A stretch of 64,000 bases of DNA from VRUE01 sp044867645 (GTDB lineage Bacteria; Actinomycetota; Thermoleophilia; Solirubrobacterales; 70-9), in the NCBI GenBank assembly GCA_044867645.1, contig JBIOVI010000037.1, forward strand, positions 62,001-126,000. The letters are read 5' to 3'. Made by a program: the position numbers and the translations under genes. This document shows positions 25,122 to 33,546 of this stretch, piece by piece; position 1 is the first letter of the stretch, and the number at the start of each line of letters is the position of its first letter. The notes below the pieces were generated by a model. That model was given only the letters and a program-made list of their open reading frames with translations. It made no database searches and was not told the origin of the DNA.

Positions 25122-27224
25122 TCAGCCAGCCGCCGTTGCGAGCTGATCGCCGGCCCGCGCGGCATGACGTTCGCGGAGCTCCTCCTGGACGCTGCGGCGT
25201 TCTCCTTCGGCAGCGACGATGCGCGTCCAGACGCCCTCGGTGCCAAGCTCCCAGGCGTCGGTGTCGTCGGCGAAGCAGCGCTCCAGCACGTCGAGCAGCT
25301 CTGCTCGCAGGACCTCGTCCTCGATCGGGGTGACGAGCTCGACCCGGCTGTCGAGGTTGCGCGGCATCAGGTCGGCGGAGCCGGTCAGGACCCGGGTCTC
25401 CTCGCCGCGGCGGAAGGCATATATCCGGGAGTGCTCGAGGAAACGGCCGACGATCGAGACGACGCGGATGTTCTCGGAGACGCCGGGGACCCCCGGCCGC
25501 AGGCAGCAGACACCGCGCACATTGAGGTCGACCCGGACGCCGGCCCGCGACGCCTCGTACAGCGCCTGGATGCAGCGGGTGTCGACGAGCGCGTTCATCT
25601 TCAGCGCGATCCGGGCCTCCTGGCCGGAGCGGTGCGCCTCGACCGTCGCCTCGACCTCCTCCAGAATCCGATCGCGCATCGTGGTCGGTGAGACCAGCAG
25701 CTTGCGGTACGCGGCCGGACGCCCGTAGCCGGTCAGGAAGTTGAACATCTCGGCGACGTCGGCGCCGATCTCGGGGTCGGCCGTGAACAGGCCGAGGTCG
25801 GTGTAGAGGCGGGCGGTCGTCGGGTTGTAGTTGCCGGTCCCGACGTGGATGTACTCGCGCACCCGGTCGCCCTCGCGCCGAGCGACCAGGATCGCCTTGA
25901 CGTGGGTCTTCAGCCCCGGGATGCCGTAGACGACGTGGACGCCCGCCTCCTCCATCGACTTCGCCCAGTGGATGTTCGCCTCCTCGTCGAAGCGGGCTTT
26001 CAGCTCGACCATGCAGACCGCCTGCTTGCCGCGTTCGGAGGCGCGGATCAGCGCCGGCACCAGCGGCGAGTCGTCGCTGGTCCGGTACACCGTCATCTTG
26101 ATCGCCAGCACGTCCGGGTCGGCGACCGCCTGCTCGACGAAGCGCTCGACCGAGCTGGCGAACGAGTCGTACGGATGGTGGACGAGGATGTCCCCTTGCC
26201 GGATCGCGGCAAACATGTCGGCCGGTTCGTCGTCCTCTCCCTGCAGGCGCGGCTGGGTGACAGGGGACCAGGGCAGGTAGCGCAGCTCCGGGTGCCCAGA
26301 GGCATCGACGACATCGCCGAGGTCGGCCAGGTCGATCAGGCCGTCGACGTCGTAGACCTCGCGGTCTTCGAGGCGCAGCGCGTCGATCAATTGGCCGCGC
26401 AGCTTCGCGTTCATCCCCGCCGCCACCTCCAGCCGCACTACCTCGCCGAAGCGGCGGCGCCGCAGCTCGTCCTGGACGGCCTGCAGCAGGTCGTCGGCCT
26501 CGTCGCTGACCGTGAAATCGGCGTCGCGGGTGACCCGGAAGTAACCGTGGTCGACGACCTCCGCGCCGGGGAAGAGCGCGTCGAGGTTCGCCGCGATCGC
26601 CTCCTCGAGCGGCACGAACACCTCGTTGCGCTCGCCCACCCTCAGGAAACGACCGAGCAGCTCCTTCGGCACCTTGACCCGGGCGATGATCTCGGTGCCG
26701 CTGTCGGGATCGCGCAACAGCACCCCGAGGCTGAGGGAGAGGTTGGAGATGTAGGGGAAAGGACGACCGAGCCCGACCACCAACGGGGTCAGCGCCGGGA
26801 AGACCTGCTCGTGGAAGCGGGTGTCGATTTCGCGTCGCTCCGTCTCGCTCGCCGTATCGAGCGAGACGATGCGCACTCCGTGCTCCTCCAGCGCCGGCCG
26901 CAGCGTGCCGTCGAAGCAGCTGTGCAGGCGACCGTCCAACTCCAGGACCCGTCTCTGGATCCCGTCTATCTGCGCGCTGGGCGCCAGGTCGTCGGGGCCG
27001 CGCGCGTCGATCCCGGCGTCGAGCTGATCGAAGAGGCCGGCCACCCTGACCATGAAGAACTCGTCCAGGTTGGAGGCGTAGATCGCGCAGAACCTGACCC
27101 GCTCCAGCAGCGGCACCTCGGGATCCTCGGCCAGTTCGAGGACCCGCTGGTTGAAGTCGAGCCAGGACAGCTCGCGGTTGAAATAGAGAGCCGGATCGTC
27201 GATCCGGCCATCGTACTGAGGCAC
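25122..27224 (-). CDS. ppk1: Polyphosphate kinase 1
   Basis: 700 residues from a GTG start, the normal length. It polymerises the gamma-phosphate of ATP into polyphosphate and can run in reverse. Domains in order: N-terminal helical domain (YFNRELSWLDFNQRVLELA), head domain, then two phospholipase D-like catalytic domains with the autophosphorylated His in YIHVGTGNYNP and the second-site block TGSADLMPRNLDSRVE. Located 18 bases downstream of the PHP-glycosyltransferase gene and upstream of the DUF47-pit pair; ppx and two CHAD genes are further upstream on the same strand. Confidence 0.96.
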   Translation of the reverse strand: MPQYDGRIDDPALYFNRELSWLDFNQRVLELAEDPEVPLLERVRFCAIYASNLDEFFMVRVAGLFDQLDAGIDARGPDDLAPSAQIDGIQRRVLELDGRLHSCFDGTLRPALEEHGVRIVSLDTASETERREIDTRFHEQVFPALTPLVVGLGRPFPYISNLSLSLGVLLRDPDSGTEIIARVKVPKELLGRFLRVGERNEVFVPLEEAIAANLDALFPGAEVVDHGYFRVTRDADFTVSDEADDLLQAVQDELRRRRFGEVVRLEVAAGMNAKLRGQLIDALRLEDREVYDVDGLIDLADLGDVVDASGHPELRYLPWSPVTQPRLQGEDDEPADMFAAIRQGDILVHHPYDSFASSVERFVEQAVADPDVLAIKMTVYRTSDDSPLVPALIRASERGKQAVCMVELKARFDEEANIHWAKSMEEAGVHVVYGIPGLKTHVKAILVARREGDRVREYIHVGTGNYNPTTARLYTDLGLFTADPEIGADVAEMFNFLTGYGRPAAYRKLLVSPTTMRDRILEEVEATVEAHRSGQEARIALKMNALVDTRCIQALYEASRAGVRVDLNVRGVCCLRPGVPGVSENIRVVSIVGRFLEHSRIYAFRRGEETRVLTGSADLMPRNLDSRVELVTPIEDEVLRAELLDVLERCFADDTDAWELGTEGVWTRIVAAEGERRSVQEELRERHAARAGDQLATAAG

Positions 27225-27242
27225 TGGCGCCCGGCCGCCCGC

Positions 27243-29564
27243 TCAGGCGGCCCGAGCCGAGGCTTGCCGCCTCGCGCCGGCTTCGCCGAGCGCGCGCCGG
27301 TAGCCGATCGCGAGCTGTTCCAGGGCGCGCTCCCAGGAGCGCGAGCGGGCGGCACGGGCGGCCGCCTCGCCGAGGCGGCCTCGCAGCGCCGGAGAGGAGG
27401 CGAGCTGCAGCAGCGCGCCAGCGAGGTGGTCGGGGTCGGGCCCACAAAGGATCCCGGTGTGGCGGTTCTCGATCAAGGCCGCGGGACCGCCCTCCCCGAC
27501 CGCGACCGTCGGCAGACCGCTGGCGCCCGCCTCCAACACGACCTGGCCGTAGGTGTCGGTGCGGGAGCAGAAGAGGAAGACATCGGCGCTGGCGTAAGCG
27601 CGGGCCAGATCGTCGCCCTCGAGCCAGCCGAGGAAAGTCGCGTGCTCGCCGAGGCGGGTCTTCAACTCTCCCTCCTCGGGACCGCCGCCCGCCAGCAGCA
27701 GGTGCAGGCGCGGCTCGATCCCGCGCGCCCTGAGGAAGGTCTCGGCGAGCAGCTCGACGCCCTTCTCACGCGTCAAGCGGCCGGCGTAGAGCACCTTCAG
27801 CTCGCCCGGGAAGGCACTCGGGTCGGCTTTCTCGGCCGAGAAGCGGGTGACGTCGACGCCCCGCTCCCAGCGATCGATCCGGCCCCCCTCGGCGCCGAGC
27901 CCCAGCAGAGAGCGGTCGGCGGCCGGGCTGGGCGAGAGGACCCGCGACGGCGCGGTGTAGAAAGCACCGAGGGCTGCGCGGGAGATCGCCTCGAGGCCAC
28001 CGTCGCCGCTGCGGAGGCCGGCGTAGGTGGCGAGCTCGGTGTGATAGCTGGCCACCAGCGGCGTCGCCGAGACGCGGCTGAGCAGCGAAGCGGCGACGCC
28101 GGCTGGCCCGGGGGCGGTCACGTGAACCAGGTCGTAGCGGCCCTCGGCGAGGGTCTCGGCAAGGTCCGGCAGCCCGGGCACGCCGAGGCTCATTCCCTCG
28201 TAGAAGGGAACCTGGAGCGCCGTCGCGGCAGGCAATCGCCGATCCACCCAGGGATCGGTGCCGACGACCTCGACGTCGAAACCGGGCACGCCCAGCTCGC
28301 GAATCTGCTCGATCGTGTGCGTCACCCCGTGCATCGCCTCGATGCCGTCGGCGATCAGGGCGACGCGGGGACGCTCGCCGCTGCGATCGGCGAGCTTCGT
28401 CTTCTCGGCGCCCAGAAAGACCGTGGGCGGCGCGTAGGGAATCGCCGGCAACAACGCCTCGAAGAGACCGGCCAGCGCCGCCGCGGGAGCTTCGCCCCGC
28501 CCCACCGCCGCGCTTCCCTCGTCGATCGCGGTGCGCAGGCGACGATCGTGGATGCGGCGGGCGCGGCGATAGAGGTCGGCGTGCGAGAAGTCCTCCGCCT
28601 GCAGGTGGTCGATCAACTCCCTCCCCCGCGGCTCGATCGCCATCGAGCGCAGCCAGGCCTCCAGCAGGGCACGGGCGTCGTCGGGGCCGATGTCGGCGGC
28701 AATCGCGCCCTCGCGAGCGGCGCCCTGCCCGACGACCCGCTGCGCGATCTTCAGCACCGCCGCGGGATTGGGACCAGCCTCGTCCCACTCCGGACGTGCC
28801 GGGACTTGTGCGTCCATATGGGTGCTTAAGTCCCGGCACGTCTCGCCGAGCGTCAGAGCACGCGTGGCCAGCGCCATCGCCGCGTGCGCCCACTTGGCGG
28901 CGCTGCCGTGCTCGCCGCCGGCCTCGGCTTCGCCGCTGCGCAGCCGGGCGAGAAACTCTTCCGGCGTGGAAGCGACCGGAACCTCGGTAAAGGTCCGGCC
29001 GATGTCCACGCCGGCGTGGTCGTCGGAGCCACCGATACCCGTGCTGCCGTGAGTATCGACGTAGACGACGGCGGGCATGTTCAGCTCCGCCGCGCGCGAC
29101 CCGTTGCGCACCTCCCAGACTGGGAACAGCTCGGCGAGGCGACGCCGGTGGCGCCTGGTGAGCGGGGCGCCGACGTTGTAGAAGGGATGAGCCAGGGCAG
29201 AGGCGATCTCGTTCTCGCGAAGGTATGCGGCGCAGGCCTCGACGTCGCCGGCGTATGCCTGCAGCCACTCGTGGTCTCCGGGAGTGATCCCGTAACAGAG
29301 GACGTGAACCGCCTGGGGCTCGCCGGCGAAGCGGGCGGTCAGCTCCTCGGAGACGAAGCAGTCGGGACGGTCGGCCAGCTCCAGGCAACCGTCGATCGTG
29401 TCGTGGTCGGTGATCGTGACGAAGTCCATCCCCCGCCGCTTCGCCAGCTCGTAGACCTCCCGCGGCGGCGTGGCGCACTCGGGCAGTCCAAGTGAGCGCT
29501 GGACCCCCAGCCGCGAGAGCTGGGAAGCGGTGGAGTGGCAGTGCAGATCAACACGGGAAGTCAT
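27243..29564 (-). CDS. PHP phosphoesterase - GT4 glycosyltransferase fusion
   Basis: 773 residues. N-terminal PHP domain (about 1-235): metal ligands in DLHCHST, TITDHDT, ALAHPFYN and GGSDDHAG, so probably an active trinuclear phosphoesterase. A helical linker (about 240-390) precedes a GT-B glycosyltransferase of family 4 (about 395-765): PRVALIADGIEAMHG, ASYHTELATYAGL, VLYAGRLTREKGVELLAE and FCSRTDTYGQVVLEAGASG with the nucleotide-sugar Glu. It could glycosylate a lipid or phospho-acceptor and remove a phosphate with the PHP part. The setting between ppk1 and CHAD/ppx, and a Pho-box-like repeat upstream, suggest phosphate-linked envelope remodelling. Confidence 0.9.
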   Translation of the reverse strand: MTSRVDLHCHSTASQLSRLGVQRSLGLPECATPPREVYELAKRRGMDFVTITDHDTIDGCLELADRPDCFVSEELTARFAGEPQAVHVLCYGITPGDHEWLQAYAGDVEACAAYLRENEIASALAHPFYNVGAPLTRRHRRRLAELFPVWEVRNGSRAAELNMPAVVYVDTHGSTGIGGSDDHAGVDIGRTFTEVPVASTPEEFLARLRSGEAEAGGEHGSAAKWAHAAMALATRALTLGETCRDLSTHMDAQVPARPEWDEAGPNPAAVLKIAQRVVGQGAAREGAIAADIGPDDARALLEAWLRSMAIEPRGRELIDHLQAEDFSHADLYRRARRIHDRRLRTAIDEGSAAVGRGEAPAAALAGLFEALLPAIPYAPPTVFLGAEKTKLADRSGERPRVALIADGIEAMHGVTHTIEQIRELGVPGFDVEVVGTDPWVDRRLPAATALQVPFYEGMSLGVPGLPDLAETLAEGRYDLVHVTAPGPAGVAASLLSRVSATPLVASYHTELATYAGLRSGDGGLEAISRAALGAFYTAPSRVLSPSPAADRSLLGLGAEGGRIDRWERGVDVTRFSAEKADPSAFPGELKVLYAGRLTREKGVELLAETFLRARGIEPRLHLLLAGGGPEEGELKTRLGEHATFLGWLEGDDLARAYASADVFLFCSRTDTYGQVVLEAGASGLPTVAVGEGGPAALIENRHTGILCGPDPDHLAGALLQLASSPALRGRLGEAAARAARSRSWERALEQLAIGYRRALGEAGARRQASARAA
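28793..28842. repeat. 15-bp inverted repeat inside the PHP-GT gene
   Basis: Perfect arms at 28793-28807 and 28828-28842 flank a 20-base centre that holds CATATG. It falls in codons 241-257 of the fusion gene, exactly in the linker after the PHP domain, where the protein reads ETCRDLSTHMDAQVPARPEW. Such a strong hairpin in coding sequence could affect transcription or translation between the two domains, or mark an inserted element. Confidence 0.7.
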
Positions 29565-29628
29565 CGGTGTCTTCCTCTCTATATCCGTCAGGTCGCTTCC
29601 CAGATTCGCCGCTAAGCAGGGGAAACGT

Positions 29629-29644
29629 GTGAACAGTCAGTGAA
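29629..29644 (-). promoter_or_regulatory. Pho-box-like direct repeat upstream of the PHP-GT gene
   Basis: On the minus strand two TTCAC cores lie exactly 11 bases apart (29644-29640 and 29633-29629), reading towards the PHP-GT gene 65 bases downstream. The first core overlaps the end of the CHAD gene. Spacing and core resemble actinobacterial PHO boxes built of GTTCACC-type repeats. No clear -10 box is seen, and each core is only five bases, so this is tentative. Confidence 0.35.
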
Positions 29645-30059
29645 GGGCGCGTTTGAGAGCCGTCCAGGTGCCCTTCTCGGCGTGCTCCTCCCAAAGCTCG
29701 CGAAATCGCTGAAAGAGCAACTCGCGCCGGGTTCGCAGCAGGTCGCGCAGAGACTCGATTCCCCAGGCGCGGGGCAGCATCAGGTCGCAGTCGTGGATGT
29801 CGCCGAGCACCCCCTGCAGATCCTTGGCAGCCCCGCGAGCCGCCTTTGCCTCCGGTCCGAAACAGGACTCGGTGATTTCGAGAACGTAACGCAGCCGCTT
29901 GGCGGCGATCCGCATGTCGTGCTGCGCGGTGGAGGAGGACGGCTCGAGCGCCGCCGGCACGAAGGAATGCAGCTCGTCCAGCCTGGTGCGGACGATCCGC
30001 GCCGCGTTCGGTCGCACCGGAGCCGCCGGATCCAATCCCTCCACCGGGCGTGCCTTCAC
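29637..30059 (-). CDS. CHAD-domain protein, C-terminal half type
   Basis: 140 residues from a GTG start that overlaps the stop of the neighbouring CHAD gene (GTGA). The motif HDMRIAAKRLRYVLEI is the conserved basic helix of the second CHAD repeat; CHAD is a four-helix-bundle pair with a basic channel that binds inorganic polyphosphate. A whole CHAD domain is usually one chain of about 250-300 residues, so this and the next gene look like two halves of one domain that may assemble as a heterodimer. The gene ends 73 bases before the PHP-GT start. Confidence 0.82.
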   Translation of the reverse strand: MKARPVEGLDPAAPVRPNAARIVRTRLDELHSFVPAALEPSSSTAQHDMRIAAKRLRYVLEITESCFGPEAKAARGAAKDLQGVLGDIHDCDLMLPRAWGIESLRDLLRTRRELLFQRFRELWEEHAEKGTWTALKRALH

Positions 30060-30532
30060 CCTTGCGCCTCCTTCGCCAGCTTGCGCAGGCGGCGTCGGAG
30101 CTTCCCCAACCGCTTCGGCCGCACGAATGGAGCCAGCTCCTCGTTGGCGCGGCGCTGCTCCTCGCGCAGGCGCCCAATCAGCGCCGCCACCGCCGGCCGG
30201 TCCCGCTCCGGGGCCTCACTCGCGAACGCCTCGAGGAAATCGATCGAGACGTCGCGATCGCGCCGCTCGCCGAGGGCGTCGGCCAGCAGCTTTACCCGCT
30301 TCAGCGCCCGGCGATGACGCCTGGCGGGAAAGCACGGCTCGAAGACCTCCAAGGCGGCACGCAGCCGCCGCGTAGCCACCCGCATGTCATGCACCCGCTC
30401 GATGTCGGTCGTGTCGAGAACACCGTCCGCGAACTCGAAGACCTCAGCGGCGCGCACCTCGATCACCCGTGCCGCAGCAGCCCCGAACGGCTCCTCGCAA
30501 TCGAAACCGGGCACCTCGCGTGCTCGCGCCAC
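30056..30532 (-). CDS. CHAD-domain protein, N-terminal half type
   Basis: 158 residues from a GTG start. VHDMRVATRRLRAALEVFEPCF is the conserved His/Arg-rich helix of the first CHAD repeat, followed by KRVKLLADALGERRDRDVSIDFL. It should bind polyphosphate through its Arg/Lys face. It ends in a 4-base overlap with the second-half CHAD gene, and lies 37 bases after ppx, so ppx-CHAD-CHAD reads as one transcript. Confidence 0.85.
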   Translation of the reverse strand: MARAREVPGFDCEEPFGAAAARVIEVRAAEVFEFADGVLDTTDIERVHDMRVATRRLRAALEVFEPCFPARRHRRALKRVKLLADALGERRDRDVSIDFLEAFASEAPERDRPAVAALIGRLREEQRRANEELAPFVRPKRLGKLRRRLRKLAKEAQG

Positions 30533-30569
30533 GTGCCCAGGCTAACCATCCGCGGACGCGGCGGACGGC

Positions 30570-31475
30570 TTAGGCCGCGATGCGGGCTGGCGAGGAGCCG
30601 TTGGCGTCGCCGTTGAGCCGATCGAGAATGACCCCCTCGCGCAATCCGCCCTTGCCAATCTGCAATGGCTGCCCAAGCAGGTCCGAGAGCTTCTCCAGCA
30701 GCAGAACCCCGGTGGCGAGAATCCGCACGCGCACCGGATCGAGCTCGAAGCGGCGCGCCACCTCGGCGGCGGGGTCGCTCGCCAGGACCCGAATCCCGCG
30801 CTCCAACGTCTCGTACTCGAGCACCGCGCCGACCAGGCGTCGCAGCGAGGTGGCGCTGCCGCCGACCGCCACCGCCTGCGCGGGCTGCGCGACCTCGACC
30901 CCGCTGAAGATGTCATCGATTCGGTCGCGCACCTTGCGAATCTCCGCCGCCGAAGGCGGGTCGGAGCCGATCAGCTCGTCGGCAAGGACCCCCGAGCCGA
31001 CCGACCAGGAACGGACCTCCTGCACGCCGCCCGGCACGGTTCCGAGGATGATCTCGGTCGAGCCACCGCCGACGTCGACGACGCCGATCCGGCCATCGAC
31101 CGGATGCCCCAGGGCTTTCGTCGCGCCGATGAAGGAGAGACGGCCCTCCTCCTCCTCGCTGAGGACGTCGACGGGCACTCCGGATGCCTCGTCGATCGCT
31201 TGCGCGACCGCCGCACCGTTGGTCGCTTCGCGGACGGCCGCGGTGGCAACCGAGCGAATCGTCTCCGCCCCCAGCTCGCGGGCAAGCCGGACTTGGGTCG
31301 CGACGACCTCTGCGACCTCCGCGGCCTTCTCGGCCGGAATCGCTCCGCCGTCGAGCGCCTTGTTGATCCGGGTGTAGGCACGCTGCTCCATCACCTTCTT
31401 CAGCTGCCCATCGACGGGTTCGGCGACGAGCAAGCGCGTCGTGTTGGAGCCGATATCGATTGCGGCGCAGAGCAT
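30570..31475 (-). CDS. ppx: Ppx/GppA exopolyphosphatase family
   Basis: 301 residues, the short actinobacterial form of about 300. It removes terminal phosphates from polyphosphate or the gamma phosphate of pppGpp. Actin-like ASKHA fold: AIDIGSNTTRLLVAE (phosphate 1 loop), TAAVREATNG, SEEEEGRLSFIGA with the catalytic Glu, and VVDVGGGSTEIIL (phosphate 2). No C-terminal HD domain. First gene of the ppx-CHAD-CHAD set; divergent from the phospholipase operon across a 165-bp gap. Confidence 0.9.
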   Translation of the reverse strand: MLCAAIDIGSNTTRLLVAEPVDGQLKKVMEQRAYTRINKALDGGAIPAEKAAEVAEVVATQVRLARELGAETIRSVATAAVREATNGAAVAQAIDEASGVPVDVLSEEEEGRLSFIGATKALGHPVDGRIGVVDVGGGSTEIILGTVPGGVQEVRSWSVGSGVLADELIGSDPPSAAEIRKVRDRIDDIFSGVEVAQPAQAVAVGGSATSLRRLVGAVLEYETLERGIRVLASDPAAEVARRFELDPVRVRILATGVLLLEKLSDLLGQPLQIGKGGLREGVILDRLNGDANGSSPARIAA

Positions 31476-31548
31476 CCCGGAACCTGTGGGTGATCTTCCC
31501 AGACCGGCCGGATCTCAATCCAAGAGCTCGCACGAGCCGAGGCGACCC

Positions 31549-31579
31549 TTGACAAACAAGCCCCGCCAGCGAATAGGAT
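31549..31579 (+). promoter_or_regulatory. Candidate sigma-70 promoter for the membrane protein-phospholipase pair
   Basis: A perfect TTGACA (31549-31554) is followed after 19 bases by TAGGAT (31574-31579); closer spacings give weaker -10 matches. Downstream is an unusually AT-rich stretch (31590-31618) before the TTG start at 31641. Confidence 0.5.
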
Positions 31580-31640
31580 CGCTCACGTGATTGTTAAAAA
31601 TACTTATTGATAATGCTGTGATTCCGAGCGAGGTGGGAAG

Positions 31641-32045
31641 TTGGGTCTATTAGATAACGCACTATTCGGCTCGCCGAAACCAACCGGAGAAGCCGGCGAC
31701 GAAGTGATCAAGGCCCGCGAGTTCGACATCACCCAGTACGGGAAGAAGATGGCAGTGCTCATCGGCGTCCTCGTCCCAGCGATCGTCGGGGCTCTGAAGC
31801 TGTTCCACGTCCAAGAGGTGTCGGAGGCGATGGTGATCGCGGCCCTCGGCGTGACGGCGGTCGCCATCCTCAGTGCCAGCCTCGTGATGGCGGTCGACAT
31901 GATCGCCAGGGCGCTCGTCACCAGTGCCAGCAAACCGGCTGCCACGTCTGCTGCGTCCGCCACCGCGGACGACGACGGAAGGCCCGATCCACTCAAGCCG
32001 GGCGAAAAGCGGAAGGAAACGACGGTCGAAATCTCTCAGAGCTAG
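31641..32045 (+). CDS. Small membrane protein cotranscribed with phosphoesterase
   Basis: 134 residues from TTG 31641, supported by GAGGTGG about 5 bases ahead. N-terminal amphipathic part with FDITQYGKKMAV, two membrane helices (about 38-55 and 64-88), then a charged, probably disordered tail. No family recognised. The stop is 5 bases before the start of the phospholipase-type gene, so it may anchor that soluble-looking enzyme at the membrane; this is inference. Confidence 0.68.
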   Translation: MGLLDNALFGSPKPTGEAGDEVIKAREFDITQYGKKMAVLIGVLVPAIVGALKLFHVQEVSEAMVIAALGVTAVAILSASLVMAVDMIARALVTSASKPAATSAASATADDDGRPDPLKPGEKRKETTVEISQS

Positions 32046-32050
32046 CTGCC

Positions 32051-33541
32051 GTGCGGGCGCCAGTGGAGGAGCGCACGGCAGCGCCGGATCCATCCTCCCC
32101 CCTCGACGAGATACAGAACATCGTCGTTCTGATGATGGAGAACCGGTCTTTCGACCAGATGCTGGGCTACCTGAAAAAGTCGGGGATGCCCGACGTGAAC
32201 GGCCTCCGCGGAGGAGAGATCAATTACGACGAGGCGGGCAATCCCTACCCGTCGTACCCGTTTGCCCCCGGGGAAACCGCCTTCCGGCTCCCCGGCAAAG
32301 ACGTAAAGGCTCTCGATCCCTGCCACGGACGGGACTGCGTTACCGAACAGCTCGCCGGAGGCAACGGGGGCTTCGTCAAGAACTTCATCAAAGAAAAGAA
32401 CCCACCGCCGGATAAACGGAAAATCGTTATGGGTCACTACACGGACGAGCAGCTCCCGGTGTATGACTTCCTCGCCCGCCAGTACTGCATCTGCGACGCT
32501 TGGCATTCCTCGATTCCCGGCGACACCTGGCCGAATCGCCTCTACTCCCTGGCCGGCCGCGATACCGACCCGGTCGGCCATAAACCGGGGCTACTGCGCC
32601 GGGCCCTGCGTGCGCTGGCCGGCGTTCCGGTCATCAAGGGACTGGCGAACGCGCCAATCTTCGAAGTCGCAGCCTTCACCAACCACTTGCGCGACGGCGA
32701 TTGGCGCTGGTACTCGCATGACCCAGCGACCCTGCGCGCGGCGGACGGCGAGTACCGCAAGCCCCGCCACCTCAGGCGGGACAACTTCGCCTTCTTCAAC
32801 CGTAAGAAGGTCAACGTCGTGACGAGGACCTTCGAGTCGCCGATCGTCGGCGGCAACAGCTTCCTCGACGACGCCGCAGCGGGCAAATTGCGACCGGTCT
32901 CCTGGATCGACCCAAACTTCTTCGACCTCAGGGTGCTGGACCCGAATTCCGATGACGACCATCCGCCCTCGGACGTGCATGCCGGACAAGCCCTCGTGCT
33001 GGAGATCTACGAGGCCCTCGTCAACAGCCCACAGTGGGAGAACACGATGCTGGTCGTCGTCTACGACGAGCACGGCGGCTTCTATGACCACGTCGAACCG
33101 CCTCCTGCCCCGGCCGACGGCTCAGGGCGAGAGAGGCTTGGCGTGCGAGTACCGGCGCTGGTCGTCGGGCCGCGGGTCCGTCAGGACGTCTACAAGGAGA
33201 CGCTCGAGCACACCAGCCTGCCGAAGACGATCCTCAGCCGCTTCGCCGCCCAGCCGGAGCGAGCGCTGGCCAAGATGCCCGGGAGCATCGGCCAAGCCCG
33301 CGACCTCGGCGACGTGCTGCTCGACCATCCGCGTACGGACATCCCCGACCACGGCTTCCTGCACGACAAGATCGACGCCTGGCGCAACGAAGCGCGCTCC
33401 GATCATCGAGCACGAGCTGGCCGCCCCTCGCCCGCCTCCGAAGGCGCCGGCCAGCCGCTGGTGCTGCACGACTTCCAGGACGAATTCGCCCAGTTCGCGC
33501 TGGCGATGCGGGACCTCGGTCTGCCCCCCGGCCAGCCCTAA
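32051..33541 (+). CDS. Phospholipase C / acid phosphatase-type phosphoesterase
   Basis: 496 residues from a GTG start. Alkaline-phosphatase superfamily, phosphoesterase branch: IVVLMMENRSFDQMLGYL (metal and nucleophile region), AWHSSIPGDTWPNRLYSLAG, then VVVYDEHGGFYDHVEPP with metal ligands and RVPALVVGPRV. Relatives cleave phospholipid head groups or act as acid phosphatases, normally outside the cell. Unusually there is no Tat or Sec signal: the chain starts with MRAPVEERTAAPDPSS directly before the catalytic domain. It lies between ppx and the phoU-pst operon, convergent with phoU (5-base gap). Confidence 0.88.
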   Translation: MRAPVEERTAAPDPSSPLDEIQNIVVLMMENRSFDQMLGYLKKSGMPDVNGLRGGEINYDEAGNPYPSYPFAPGETAFRLPGKDVKALDPCHGRDCVTEQLAGGNGGFVKNFIKEKNPPPDKRKIVMGHYTDEQLPVYDFLARQYCICDAWHSSIPGDTWPNRLYSLAGRDTDPVGHKPGLLRRALRALAGVPVIKGLANAPIFEVAAFTNHLRDGDWRWYSHDPATLRAADGEYRKPRHLRRDNFAFFNRKKVNVVTRTFESPIVGGNSFLDDAAAGKLRPVSWIDPNFFDLRVLDPNSDDDHPPSDVHAGQALVLEIYEALVNSPQWENTMLVVVYDEHGGFYDHVEPPPAPADGSGRERLGVRVPALVVGPRVRQDVYKETLEHTSLPKTILSRFAAQPERALAKMPGSIGQARDLGDVLLDHPRTDIPDHGFLHDKIDAWRNEARSDHRARAGRPSPASEGAGQPLVLHDFQDEFAQFALAMRDLGLPPGQP

Positions 33542-33546
33542 AGCGA

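Noticed and set aside
25845..28829. 994-residue plus-strand open frame opposite ppk1 and the PHP-GT gene
   Set aside because: It is antisense to two genes with clear catalytic motifs and its translation has the Arg/Asp/Gly/Val bias of a shadow frame in GC-rich DNA.
31590..31640. AT-rich stretch before the TTG start as a possible Pho box
   Set aside because: No pair of TTCAC-type cores 11 bases apart is present; it is better explained as promoter and leader DNA.
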